NCBI GenBank assembly: GCA_963768765.1
Contig: CAVYJK010000027.1
Location: forward strand, 77,067-141,066
Length of the DNA stretch: 64,000 nt
Direction of reading: 5' to 3'
Source of the DNA: DASWLF01 sp963768765
GTDB taxonomy: Bacteria > Desulfobacterota > Desulfobaccia > Desulfobaccales > 0-14-0-80-60-11
The position numbers were made by a program, and so were the translations under genes. The stretch's first letter is position 1, and every line of letters begins with the position of its first letter. The notes under the pieces were generated by a model. It saw only the letters and a list, made by a program, of their open reading frames with translations, had not been told where the DNA came from and searched no databases. Positions 18,998-26,342 of the stretch are shown here, piece by piece.

Positions 18998-20029
18998 TTA
19001 ACCCTTGATAAGTAAGATTAAGGCCCCGGTGAACAGGATGTTCGCCAGAGACAAGGGCAAGAGCACCTTCCAGCCCAGCTGCATGAGCTGGTCGAAGCGG
19101 AAGCGGGGAAAGGTGCCGCGCACCCAGATGAAGAAGAAGACCAGGGCGAAGGTCTTGGCCATAAACCAGATGATGGGTGGCAGAAAGGGTCCCTGCCAGC
19201 CGCCCAGGAACAAGGTGGTGGCCAGGGCCGAAGCCACGATGATGTGGGTATATTCTCCCATCATGAACAGGGCCCACTTCATGGAGCTGTATTCCGTCTG
19301 GTAGCCGGCCACCAGCTCGTTTTCGCACTCGATGAGGTCGAAGGGGGTGCGGCCGCACTCGGCGAAGGCCGCGGTCATAAAGATGATGAACCCCAGGGGC
19401 TGATAGACGATGAAGGGCATGGTCTTCTGGGCTTCCACGATCTTGACGGTGCTCAAGGACCCGGCCAGCATCAGCACCCCGATGACGGAGAGCCCCAGGG
19501 CCAGCTCGTAGCTGATCATCTGGGCGCTGAGGCGCAGACCGCCCAGCAGGGAGTACTTGTTGTTGGAGGCCCAGCCCCCCAGGACCGCGCCGTACACCGC
19601 CAGGGAGGAGACCGCAAAGATGTAGAGGAGCCCGATGTTGGTGTCGGCGATGACCCCCTGGTTCAGGGCGGCGACGGATAGATCGATCTTGTGGCCGTAG
19701 AAGCTGATTTCTGCGGGCAAAATCGTGCCGGCGAAGGGGATGACCGCAAAGGGCAGAAAGGCGCAGACCGCGGTGAGGATGGGCGCCAGGGTGAACAGCA
19801 CCTTGTTGGCTCCCGGAGGCGTGAAATCCTCCTTGAACATCAACTTGATGAGGTCCGCCAGGGGCTGCAACAAACCCCAGGGGCCCACCCGGTTGGGGCC
19901 GTAGCGCAGCTGGATGAAACCCAGGACCTTGCGCTCCAGGAGCACCGTATAGGCCACGATCGTGAGCAAGACCCCCATAACTACGGCGATCTTGGCGACG
20001 ATGATAATTATCAACAGGGGCAGATTCAT
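18998..20029 (-). CDS. nuoH: NADH-quinone oxidoreductase subunit H
   Basis: Membrane subunit at the quinone-binding interface, 343 residues with eight or more helices. Diagnostic segments: LLERKVLGFIQLRYGPNRVGPWGLLQPLADLIKLMFKED, ALGLSVIGVLML, AECGRTPFDLIECENELVAGYQTEYSSMKWALF and WVRGTFPRFRFDQLMQLGWKVLLPLSL. Intact; 4 bases behind nuoG. Confidence 0.97.
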   Translation of the reverse strand: MNLPLLIIIIVAKIAVVMGVLLTIVAYTVLLERKVLGFIQLRYGPNRVGPWGLLQPLADLIKLMFKEDFTPPGANKVLFTLAPILTAVCAFLPFAVIPFAGTILPAEISFYGHKIDLSVAALNQGVIADTNIGLLYIFAVSSLAVYGAVLGGWASNNKYSLLGGLRLSAQMISYELALGLSVIGVLMLAGSLSTVKIVEAQKTMPFIVYQPLGFIIFMTAAFAECGRTPFDLIECENELVAGYQTEYSSMKWALFMMGEYTHIIVASALATTLFLGGWQGPFLPPIIWFMAKTFALVFFFIWVRGTFPRFRFDQLMQLGWKVLLPLSLANILFTGALILLIKG

Positions 20030-20033
20030 CTTC

Positions 20034-22679
20034 TCAACCCTTTTGGATGGTCACGCGCACCAGGTTGGAGTTTAGAGTCAAAACATTGGCCGCCGGCGCG
20101 GCAAAGTGATCCGGCATAAACACCACTCCCGCCGGCAGGTCGGGGGTCACGGTCACGGGCACGCTGATCTCGCCCTGGGAAGAAATGACCTTGGCGGCCT
20201 CGCCGTCGGCCAGACCCAGGCTCTCAGCATCTTCCGGGTTGATCTTGAGGCGCGCCTCGCCGGTAACCACCAGGGTGCCGCAGGGATGGTGGGTGGTGAA
20301 GGACCCGGAGTGCTGCAGGGCCTTGCCCAGCACCAGGGTAAAAGGCCGGCGGCCCGGGAGGCTGATATCCGTCTCAAAGGGGACGAACTTGCCACTGACC
20401 GCGGCCTTGAAATCCGAGCACGGCGCACTGAACCTGGGGGCCACCCCGGCCCACAGGGGCATCACCTGGGCCAGCTCCCGGAAGATCTCCCGGGGGCCGG
20501 CGTATTTCATGGCGAAGTCCAGGCGGGCCGCCAGTTGGGTGATAATCTGCCAGTCGGGGCGCACTCCGTTGGCGGGCAGGGCCTGATTGAGCAGCCCCAA
20601 CTGCCCGGTGCTGCTGACGAAGGTCCCTTCCTGCTCGGCGTGCACCGCCACCGGCAGCACCACCTGGGCCAGTTTGGCGGTCTCGGTGAGGAAGGCGTCC
20701 TGCACCACCAGGAAGGGGACTTTCTTCAGGAGCTTTTCGGCGCGCTTGCGGTGGGGGAGCCAGCGCAGGAGGTCACCGCCCAGCAGGTACAGGGCCTGGG
20801 GGGCCCCGGGGTCGTCCTTCTCCAGGAGCTCCAGCATCTCCTCCAGGGTGGGGCCCGGTTCGGTGACCGCCGGGTTCTGGCCCCAGAAGACCGCGGCGCC
20901 GTCCGCATCCAGGGTGCGGTAGCCGGGGAGCCGGTCCGGCAGGACCCCCACTTCGCACACCCCCCGGGTGTTGTTCTTTTCGGCCACCGGGTAGAGGGCG
21001 CTGCCGGGGGCTTCAGGTTTGCCCACCAGCAGGAAGAGGTTGGCCAGGGCCAGGGCGTTTTGCATGCCCTTGTCCTGGGCCATGAGTTCGGCGCCGAAGA
21101 TGATGGCCGGGGCCTGGGCCTGGGCCAGCAGGGCGGCGGCCTCTTTGAGGGCGCTTTCTTCCACCCCGGTTTTTGCGGCCACGTCTTTCAAAGTAACTTT
21201 TTTAAAACTTTCCTTGAACTCGTCAAAACCCTCGGCCGGGATGGTGGGGGTCAAGCCCGATTTGCCCGCCAGCAGCGCTTTGATGAGCCCGGCGATGAGC
21301 AGCCTCTCGCTGCCCGGCTTGTAGCGCAGGGAGAGCGCCGCATAGCGGTCGAACTTGGTCTTGCGGTTGTTGGCCACCACCAGGCGGAAGGCGTCCTTTT
21401 CCTTGGCTTCGTGCAGCTTCCAGCCCAGGGGCGGCAGCTCCGGGGTGACGTCGGCGCCCAGCACCAGGACCAGGTCGGCCTTGGGAAGCTCCTCCAGTTT
21501 GCCCAGCACGAAGGGGAAGCCGCTGCCCTGGGCCTCGCTGCCCGGCGTAAAGGGCGACTGGTAGGGTTGGGGCCGGGTGGCCCCGGGCTCCGCTCCCTGC
21601 ACCTGGGGCAGGCCGAAGACCGCGGCGATGCCCTTCAGGGCCCGGACATAGCCGAAGCGGCCCGGGTTGTCCAGCCGGTTGGTGCCCAGGCCCGCCCGAA
21701 AGAATTTCTGAAAGAGATAATTGGCTTCGTTGGTGGCCCGGGGGGAGCCCACGCCGTAAATGGCCTGGGGTCCGGCGGTCTCCATAGTTTCTTTAAACTT
21801 GGCCGCCACCAGGTCCAGGGCCTCGTCCCAGGTGGCCGGCCGAAAGCCGCCGTTTTCCTTAATCAAGGGGGTCTTGAGGCGGTCTTCGGACTCCACCACG
21901 GGCCAGCCGAAGCGGCCCCGGCCGCACAGGAGCACGCTCTCTTCGTTGCGCACCCGCAAGGCCCGGCCATCCTTGGTGTGCAGCTCATAGGTGCAGCCGC
22001 CGCCGCAGAAGGGGCAGGCCATCTCGGTCTTGTCCACCTCCCAGGCCCGGGCCCGGTACTTCCACTGTTTGTTGATCAGCGCCCCCACCGGGCAGACGTC
22101 GATGCAGGAGCCGCAGAACTCGCAATTCAGGGCCTCTTCGCCACTGGTGAGCTGGGTGAAATAGCCCCGCTGGGCGAAGTTCCAGGACCAGGCCCCCACT
22201 CGCTCCTTGCAGATGCGCACGCAGCGGCCGCAGGTGACGCAGCGGTCCTGGTGGCGCTCCACCAGGGGGGATTCGTAGTCGAACCGGGGCGGCAGCTTGA
22301 CCGCTTCGATATCCACTTTCTCGACGCCCAGGGCGTGGACCACGTTCTGCAACTCGCACTCGCCGCCCTTGTCGCAGATGGGGCACTCCACCGCGTGGTT
22401 GATGAGCACCAGCTTCAGGAGTTCCTGCCGGATGGCGGTAAGCTTGGGGGAGGTGGTTACGACCTCCATGCCCTCATTGATGTAAGTGGCGCAGGCCGGT
22501 AGGGGCCGGGGCGGTCCGGGTTTGATCTCCACCACGCAGATGCGGCAGCTGCCGATGGGGCGCAGGGCGTGATGGTAGCAGAGGGTGGGGATGTAGATCC
22601 CATGCTCCCGGGCCACGTCCAGGATGGTCTTGCCTTTTTCCGCCTGGACGGCCCGCCCGTCGATGGTCAGATTAACCAT
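20034..22679 (-). CDS. nuoG: NADH-quinone oxidoreductase subunit G (Fe-S / molybdopterin-like subunit)
   Basis: 881-residue electron-transfer subunit. N-terminal 2Fe-2S domain: CYHHALRPIGSCRICVVE with a further cysteine after PPRPLPAC. Next the His-Cys3 cluster (H..CPICDKGGECELQ), then two 4Fe-4S motifs, CVTCGRCVRICKE and CEFCGSCIDVCPVGAL. A further CPFCGGGCTYEL motif introduces the molybdopterin-oxidoreductase-like domain (from about residue 218), as in NuoG proteins with the extra N7-type cluster. The C-terminal domain resembles formate dehydrogenase (LADGEAAKVISSQGEI). Intact frame. Confidence 0.95.
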   Translation of the reverse strand: MVNLTIDGRAVQAEKGKTILDVAREHGIYIPTLCYHHALRPIGSCRICVVEIKPGPPRPLPACATYINEGMEVVTTSPKLTAIRQELLKLVLINHAVECPICDKGGECELQNVVHALGVEKVDIEAVKLPPRFDYESPLVERHQDRCVTCGRCVRICKERVGAWSWNFAQRGYFTQLTSGEEALNCEFCGSCIDVCPVGALINKQWKYRARAWEVDKTEMACPFCGGGCTYELHTKDGRALRVRNEESVLLCGRGRFGWPVVESEDRLKTPLIKENGGFRPATWDEALDLVAAKFKETMETAGPQAIYGVGSPRATNEANYLFQKFFRAGLGTNRLDNPGRFGYVRALKGIAAVFGLPQVQGAEPGATRPQPYQSPFTPGSEAQGSGFPFVLGKLEELPKADLVLVLGADVTPELPPLGWKLHEAKEKDAFRLVVANNRKTKFDRYAALSLRYKPGSERLLIAGLIKALLAGKSGLTPTIPAEGFDEFKESFKKVTLKDVAAKTGVEESALKEAAALLAQAQAPAIIFGAELMAQDKGMQNALALANLFLLVGKPEAPGSALYPVAEKNNTRGVCEVGVLPDRLPGYRTLDADGAAVFWGQNPAVTEPGPTLEEMLELLEKDDPGAPQALYLLGGDLLRWLPHRKRAEKLLKKVPFLVVQDAFLTETAKLAQVVLPVAVHAEQEGTFVSSTGQLGLLNQALPANGVRPDWQIITQLAARLDFAMKYAGPREIFRELAQVMPLWAGVAPRFSAPCSDFKAAVSGKFVPFETDISLPGRRPFTLVLGKALQHSGSFTTHHPCGTLVVTGEARLKINPEDAESLGLADGEAAKVISSQGEISVPVTVTPDLPAGVVFMPDHFAAPAANVLTLNSNLVRVTIQKG

Positions 22680-22740
22680 AAATCCTTACCTTATTCCGTC
22701 GCGGATATAGAGAATTAAGTACCGGCAGAAGCTCCGGAGT

Positions 22741-23130
22741 CTAATTGCCAATCCTTTCCACAGATTTCACCTGGTAAATCGGGGCGTTCCGGAGCCCTTG
22801 ATAATTACCGTCACAGGTCAACCTTACTTTCCAACCCAGGCCCTTACTATGTCTGGGGGTCACAATCTGGGAAGGGCTGGCCGTGTCAACCAACCCGGAT
22901 CTCACAGCTTCATCGGGTGAGATGCGAAACTCCGCATTAGGATGATTATCCAGCTTGATGACGTAAACATTTTCATGTTTACCGAGGCCCAGGGCCGTGG
23001 CCTTACCGATCTCCTGAATCTTGCCGGTAAAGGTGGCTATGGCGGGTTGGCCATAAGCCGGATGGACCCCGGCGAATAAGATTGCCAGCAAGAGCCCTGA
23101 GATAATTTTAGCGCCGCGCCTTCGGTTCAT
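22741..23130 (-). CDS. Small secreted protein of unknown function inside the nuo operon
   Basis: 129 residues, not recognised. A clear Sec signal peptide (MNRRRGAKIISGLLLAILFAGVHPAYG) precedes a mature part beginning QPAIATFTGKIQEIGKATALG, which looks beta-rich (ENVYVIKLDNHPNAEFRISPDEA) like small OB-fold or DUF-type periplasmic proteins. It ends ..YQVKSVERIGN. It sits between nuoD and nuoG on the same strand, where no complex I gene is expected, with a palindromic repeat just upstream (23157-23218). It may be a recent insertion rather than a complex I factor. Confidence 0.7.
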   Translation of the reverse strand: MNRRRGAKIISGLLLAILFAGVHPAYGQPAIATFTGKIQEIGKATALGLGKHENVYVIKLDNHPNAEFRISPDEAVRSGLVDTASPSQIVTPRHSKGLGWKVRLTCDGNYQGLRNAPIYQVKSVERIGN

Positions 23131-23156
23131 GTCCTGCCAGGATAATTTTTCAGTCT

Positions 23157-23218
23157 GTAGGGTGGGCTGGGCCCACCATCATGTTTGCTTTATTATTGTC
23201 GGGCAATGTCCGCCCTAC
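23157..23218. repeat. Palindromic repeat, GTAGGGTGGGC family
   Basis: Starts GTAGGGTGGGCTGGGCCCACC and ends GTCGGGCAATGTCCGCCCTAC. It lies directly at the nuoD stop codon, which is 2 bases beyond its right end. Confidence 0.7.
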
Positions 23219-23219
23219 A

Positions 23220-24422
23220 TTATCTATCCACGTCGGCCAGGACGATGTCCATGGTGCCGATCAAGGCGATCAAGTCCGCCAGCAGGCGGCCCCGGGCCAG
23301 CTTGTCGCAGGCCGACAGGTTGATGAAGGACGGGCACCGCAGCTTGATGCGAAAAGGTTTATTGCTGCCGTCGCTGACAATGTAAAAGCCCATCTCCCCC
23401 TTGGGGGCCTCGATGGCCTGGTAGACTTCCCCCACCGGCGGCCGGATGCCGTCCTGGATGATGAGGAAGTGGTGGATCAGGGCCTCGATCTCGTTGTAGA
23501 CCCGCTCCTTGGGAGGGAGACTCACCTTCGGGTCGGCGCACTTGATGTCCCCGGGCTCGGTCTGGGCGATCTTTTCCAGGGCTTGCTTGGCGATGCGGTT
23601 GGCCTGGAGCATCTCGGCCATGCGCACCAGGTACCGGGAGTAGGTGTCGCCCTCCTTGTTCCCCAGGGGCACTTCGAAGTCGAACTCCTCGTAGCTGGAA
23701 TAGGGGTTGTCCCGGCGCAGGTCCCAATCGACGCCGGAGCCCCGGGCCATGGGGCCGGACCAGCCCCAGTCCAGAGCTTCCTCGGCGGTCATGACGCCTA
23801 CGCCCACGGTGCGCTCCTTCCAGATTTCGTTCTGGGTGAGGAGGTTGTCATAATCCTTCCAGCGGTCCGGGAAGGTCTTGACGAAGTCCCAGGCCGCCGG
23901 AATAAACCCTTCGGGCAGGTCCGCGGCCAGGCCACCGATGCGGAAGTACAAGGGGAACATGCGGGCGCCGGAGACCATCTCGCACAGGTCCATGATCTTT
24001 TCCCGCTCCCTAAAGGCGTAAAAGAGCGGGGTCATGGCCCCCAGGTCGTGGCCGTGGGTGCCCAGCCAGAAGAGGTGGGAGGCGATGCGGGTGAGCTCGG
24101 CGATGAGCACCCGGATGTACTGGGCCCGCTTGGGGATGTCCACCCCCAGCAGCTTTTCCACCGCCAGGCAGAAGCCGAAGTTGTTGACTTCTCCGGCCAG
24201 GTAGTCCAGGCGGTTCATCAGGGGCATGCACTTGTGGTAGGTGCGGTACTCGCACATCTTCTCGATGCCCCGGTGGAGGTAGCCGATATCGGGGTCGGCC
24301 TTGACGATGAGCTCCCCGTCCAGCTCCACCAGGACCCGCAGCACCCCGTGGGTGCTGGGATGCGACGGCCCCACGTTGAGGAGCATGGTTTCGGTGCGTG
24401 GCATGGTTTGGCTTTGATTCAT
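23220..24422 (-). CDS. nuoD: NADH-quinone oxidoreductase subunit D (49 kDa)
   Basis: Quinone-site subunit of complex I, 400 residues. N-terminal NVGPSHPSTHGVLRVLVELDGE contains the quinone-headgroup histidine. Further: DIGYLHRGIEKMCEYRTYHKCMPLMNRLDYL, ITRIASHLFWLG-like segment, FYVVSD-like GEMGFYIVSDGSNKPFRIKLRCPSF and the terminal ALIGTMDIVLADVDR. Separate from nuoC, not fused as in enterobacteria. The start may be MNQSQTMPRT or the internal MPRTETMLL. Confidence 0.96.
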   Translation of the reverse strand: MNQSQTMPRTETMLLNVGPSHPSTHGVLRVLVELDGELIVKADPDIGYLHRGIEKMCEYRTYHKCMPLMNRLDYLAGEVNNFGFCLAVEKLLGVDIPKRAQYIRVLIAELTRIASHLFWLGTHGHDLGAMTPLFYAFREREKIMDLCEMVSGARMFPLYFRIGGLAADLPEGFIPAAWDFVKTFPDRWKDYDNLLTQNEIWKERTVGVGVMTAEEALDWGWSGPMARGSGVDWDLRRDNPYSSYEEFDFEVPLGNKEGDTYSRYLVRMAEMLQANRIAKQALEKIAQTEPGDIKCADPKVSLPPKERVYNEIEALIHHFLIIQDGIRPPVGEVYQAIEAPKGEMGFYIVSDGSNKPFRIKLRCPSFINLSACDKLARGRLLADLIALIGTMDIVLADVDR

Positions 24423-24437
24423 GATCGAATTCCCGCT

Positions 24438-24625
24438 TTAAGTCCCCCTTTCTTAAAGGGGGATTTGGAGGGGGAGTTGTCTAACATCCCACCCTGCCCC
24501 CCTTCAAAAAGGGGGGTTGGAGAAGCCATTATCGGTTACGTCAACAATTACGTTTCTATTGTAGGGCACGGATGCAGGGGCACGGCGTGCCGTGCCCACG
24601 TGCACAGGCGAGACGCCTGTGCCAC
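24438..24625. repeat. Repeat island between nuoC and nuoD
   Basis: Contains a CCCCCTTTCTTAAAGGGGG unit (24444-24462), a CCCCCCTTCAAAAAGGGGGG unit (about 24498-24517), and the perfect hairpin GCACAGGCG-AGA-CGCCTGTGC (24602-24622). The last also occurs at 31678-31698 and as fragments near 7076 and 32878. Confidence 0.65.
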
Positions 24626-24630
24626 CGCCT

Positions 24631-25086
24631 TTACTGCCCGTGCAGCGGATAATCCTTCCGCTGGGGATGCCCCACCCAATCGCCGGGCATGAGGATGCGT
24701 CGCAGGTCCGGATGGCCGTGGAAGCGGATCCCCATCATGTCGTAGATTTCCCGCTCGTGCCAATTGGCCGTGGTCCACACTTTGACCACCGAGTCGATGG
24801 CCGGGGCGGCGTCGCTCAACAGCATGGTCTTCAAGGTGACGCGGTTATGATGCTTGTGGGAATAGAGATTGTAGACCACGCCGAACCGGGGGCTCTGGGG
24901 CAAAAAGTCCAGGCCCGCGATCATGGAGAGATACTTAAAGGCGGTGTTATGGTCATCCCGCAGGGTCCGGCAGAGTTCCACGATCTTCTCGGGCTTGACC
25001 ACGATGGTGATCTCGCCCCGGAACTCGAGGACTTCGAGGACTTCGTCGGGAAACTTTTGCTCCAGCAGGTCCACCGCGGCGTTCAT
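24631..25086 (-). CDS. nuoC: NADH-quinone oxidoreductase subunit C (30 kDa)
   Basis: Peripheral-arm subunit of 151 residues. Contains FKYLSMIAGLDFLPQSPRFGVVYNLYSHKHHNRVTLK and the family signature ANWHEREIYDMMGIRFHGHPDLRRILMPGDWVGHPQRKDYPLHG. Its start overlaps the nuoB stop by 4 bases. Confidence 0.96.
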   Translation of the reverse strand: MNAAVDLLEQKFPDEVLEVLEFRGEITIVVKPEKIVELCRTLRDDHNTAFKYLSMIAGLDFLPQSPRFGVVYNLYSHKHHNRVTLKTMLLSDAAPAIDSVVKVWTTANWHEREIYDMMGIRFHGHPDLRRILMPGDWVGHPQRKDYPLHGQ

Positions 25087-25601
25087 GCTGCCTCCTCCCG
25101 CCGGGTCTGCAGGCGCTCCCGGTACTGCCTGGTGAGAAACGGGTCTTGCAAGATTTTTTCGTGGAGCTTCAGGATGCCGTAAAGCAGACCTTCAGGCCGG
25201 GGCGGACAGCCGGGGACGTAGACGTCCACCGGCAGGTACTGGTCGATACCCTGGACCACGGAGTAGGAATCGAAGATGCCCCCGGAAGTGGCGCAGGCCC
25301 CCATGGCGATGACCCACTTGGGCTCGCTCATCTGGTCGTAGACCCGCTGGATGGCCGGCATCATCTTTTTGCAGACCGTGCCGGCGATGATGATGAGGTC
25401 GGCCTGGCGGGGCGAGGCCCTGAAGGCCTCCATGCCGAAGCGGGCGATGTCCCAGCGGTTGGCCGCGGTGCAGATCATTTCGATGGCGCAGCAGGCCAGC
25501 CCGAAGGTGGCGGGCCAGAGCGAGCTCTTGCGGCCCCAGTCCACCAGCTTTTCCAGGGTGGTGGTCAGGACGTTATATCCGAGGTGTTCTTCGATTCCCA
25601 T
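25083..25601 (-). CDS. nuoB: NADH-quinone oxidoreductase subunit B
   Basis: Carries cluster N2, next to the quinone site. 172 residues from MGIEEHLGYNVLTTTLEKLVDWGRKSSLWPATFGLACCAIEMI; the adjacent cysteine pair CC is the N2 hallmark, with other ligands in AGTVCKKM and VPGCPPRPE. The frame is open 12 codons upstream through a palindromic repeat; that extension (MVGGAHPTWSTR) is repeat-derived, so 25601 is taken as the start. Confidence 0.96.
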   Translation of the reverse strand: MGIEEHLGYNVLTTTLEKLVDWGRKSSLWPATFGLACCAIEMICTAANRWDIARFGMEAFRASPRQADLIIIAGTVCKKMMPAIQRVYDQMSEPKWVIAMGACATSGGIFDSYSVVQGIDQYLPVDVYVPGCPPRPEGLLYGILKLHEKILQDPFLTRQYRERLQTRREEAA

Positions 25602-25614
25602 CCGGGTGCTCCAT

Positions 25615-25701
25615 GTCGGGTGGGCACCGCCCACCATTCTTAAATCTCGGCGGGCAGTGCCCGCTCTAAATTTGGACGGCGGGCGGGGACGCCCGCCCTA
25701 C
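25615..25701. repeat. Palindromic repeats between nuoA and nuoB
   Basis: Three tandem hairpins: GGTGGGCACCGCCCACC (25619-25635), CGGCGGGCAGTGCCCGCT (about 25649-25666) and GGCGGGCGGGGACGCCCGCC (about 25678-25697). Same family as 4013-4078. Confidence 0.7.
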
Positions 25702-25709
25702 CGGTTATG

Positions 25710-26067
25710 CTACTCCCACTCCAGGGCGCCTTTGCCCCAGACGTAAACCAGGCCCACCACCAGGACGGCGATGAAGACCAGCATCTCATAGAAGCCGAAC
25801 CACCCCAGGGGCTTAAAGATCACCGCCCAGGGGTAGAGGAAGATGGCCTCGATGTCGAACACGATGAAGAACATGGCGATGACATAGAAGCGCACCGTGT
25901 AGCGGTGGCGGGCGTCGCCGATGGGGTCCATGCCGCACTCATAGGGCAGGTCCTTGGCCGGGAAGTGGCGTCTTCTTGCCCAGCAGTTCGGAAAGCAGCA
26001 CGATCATCCCGATGAGCCCGATGACGATGATCATGTACAGCAATACCGGCAAGTATTCGATCAGCAT
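25710..26067 (-). CDS. nuoA: NADH-quinone oxidoreductase subunit A, one frameshift
   Basis: Small complex I membrane subunit, about 118 residues, three helices. Starts MLIEYLPVLLYMIIVIGLIGMIVLLSELLG at 26067. An extra G at 25956/25957 breaks the frame; correction gives GKDLPYECGMDPIGDARHRYTVRFYVIAMFFIVFDIEAIFLYPWAV, the complete family signature (ECG, FDIE). Downstream of fused nuoEF but separated from it by 275 bp of hairpins. Confidence 0.93.
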
Positions 26068-26142
26068 ATGGCAACCTTTAACTCTATGGTTGTACCGCCA
26101 TTTTGTTTGTCTGGTGTCGCCAGCCTCTGGCCGGTGGGATAT

Positions 26143-26321
26143 GTAGGGTGGGCACCGCCCACCATTTTTCGGCGGGCAATGCCCGCCCTACAGTTTGGTG
26201 GCACCGCCATTCTTGCCGGTGCACCGGCACAGGCTGGAAAGCCTGTGCCACCAAATTTTCTGTAGGGGCGGACCCGCTGAGTCCGCCATTCTGACGGGCG
26301 CACCCATGGGTGAGCCCCTAC
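26143..26321. repeat. Island of five palindromes between nuoEF and nuoA
   Basis: In order: GGTGGGC-ACC-GCCCACC (26147-26163); GGCGGGCAATGCCCGCC (about 26171-26187); GGCACAGGCT-GGAA-AGCCTGTGCC with a 10-bp stem and GNRA-type loop (26226-26249), enclosed by TTTGGTGGCA/TGCCACCAAA; GGGCGGACCCGCTGAGTCCGCC (about 26265-26286); and GGGCGCACCCATGGGTGAGCCC (about 26297-26318). The last two form a composite like that at 5479-5536. The nuo mRNA must be heavily structured here. Confidence 0.75.
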
Positions 26322-26342
26322 AATTATTTCGCCCTTCCCAAT

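Noticed and set aside
20106..22502. A 798-codon open frame on the plus strand opposite nuoG (similar long ones at 26310-28160, 23181-24692 and 7293-8669)
   Set aside because: Exact antisense of clearly conserved genes in G/C-rich DNA; the products are Gly/His/Gln-rich with no domain pattern.
26143..26321. Possible CRISPR array
   Set aside because: Units are palindromes of different sequence and spacing, with no identical direct repeats or regular spacers.
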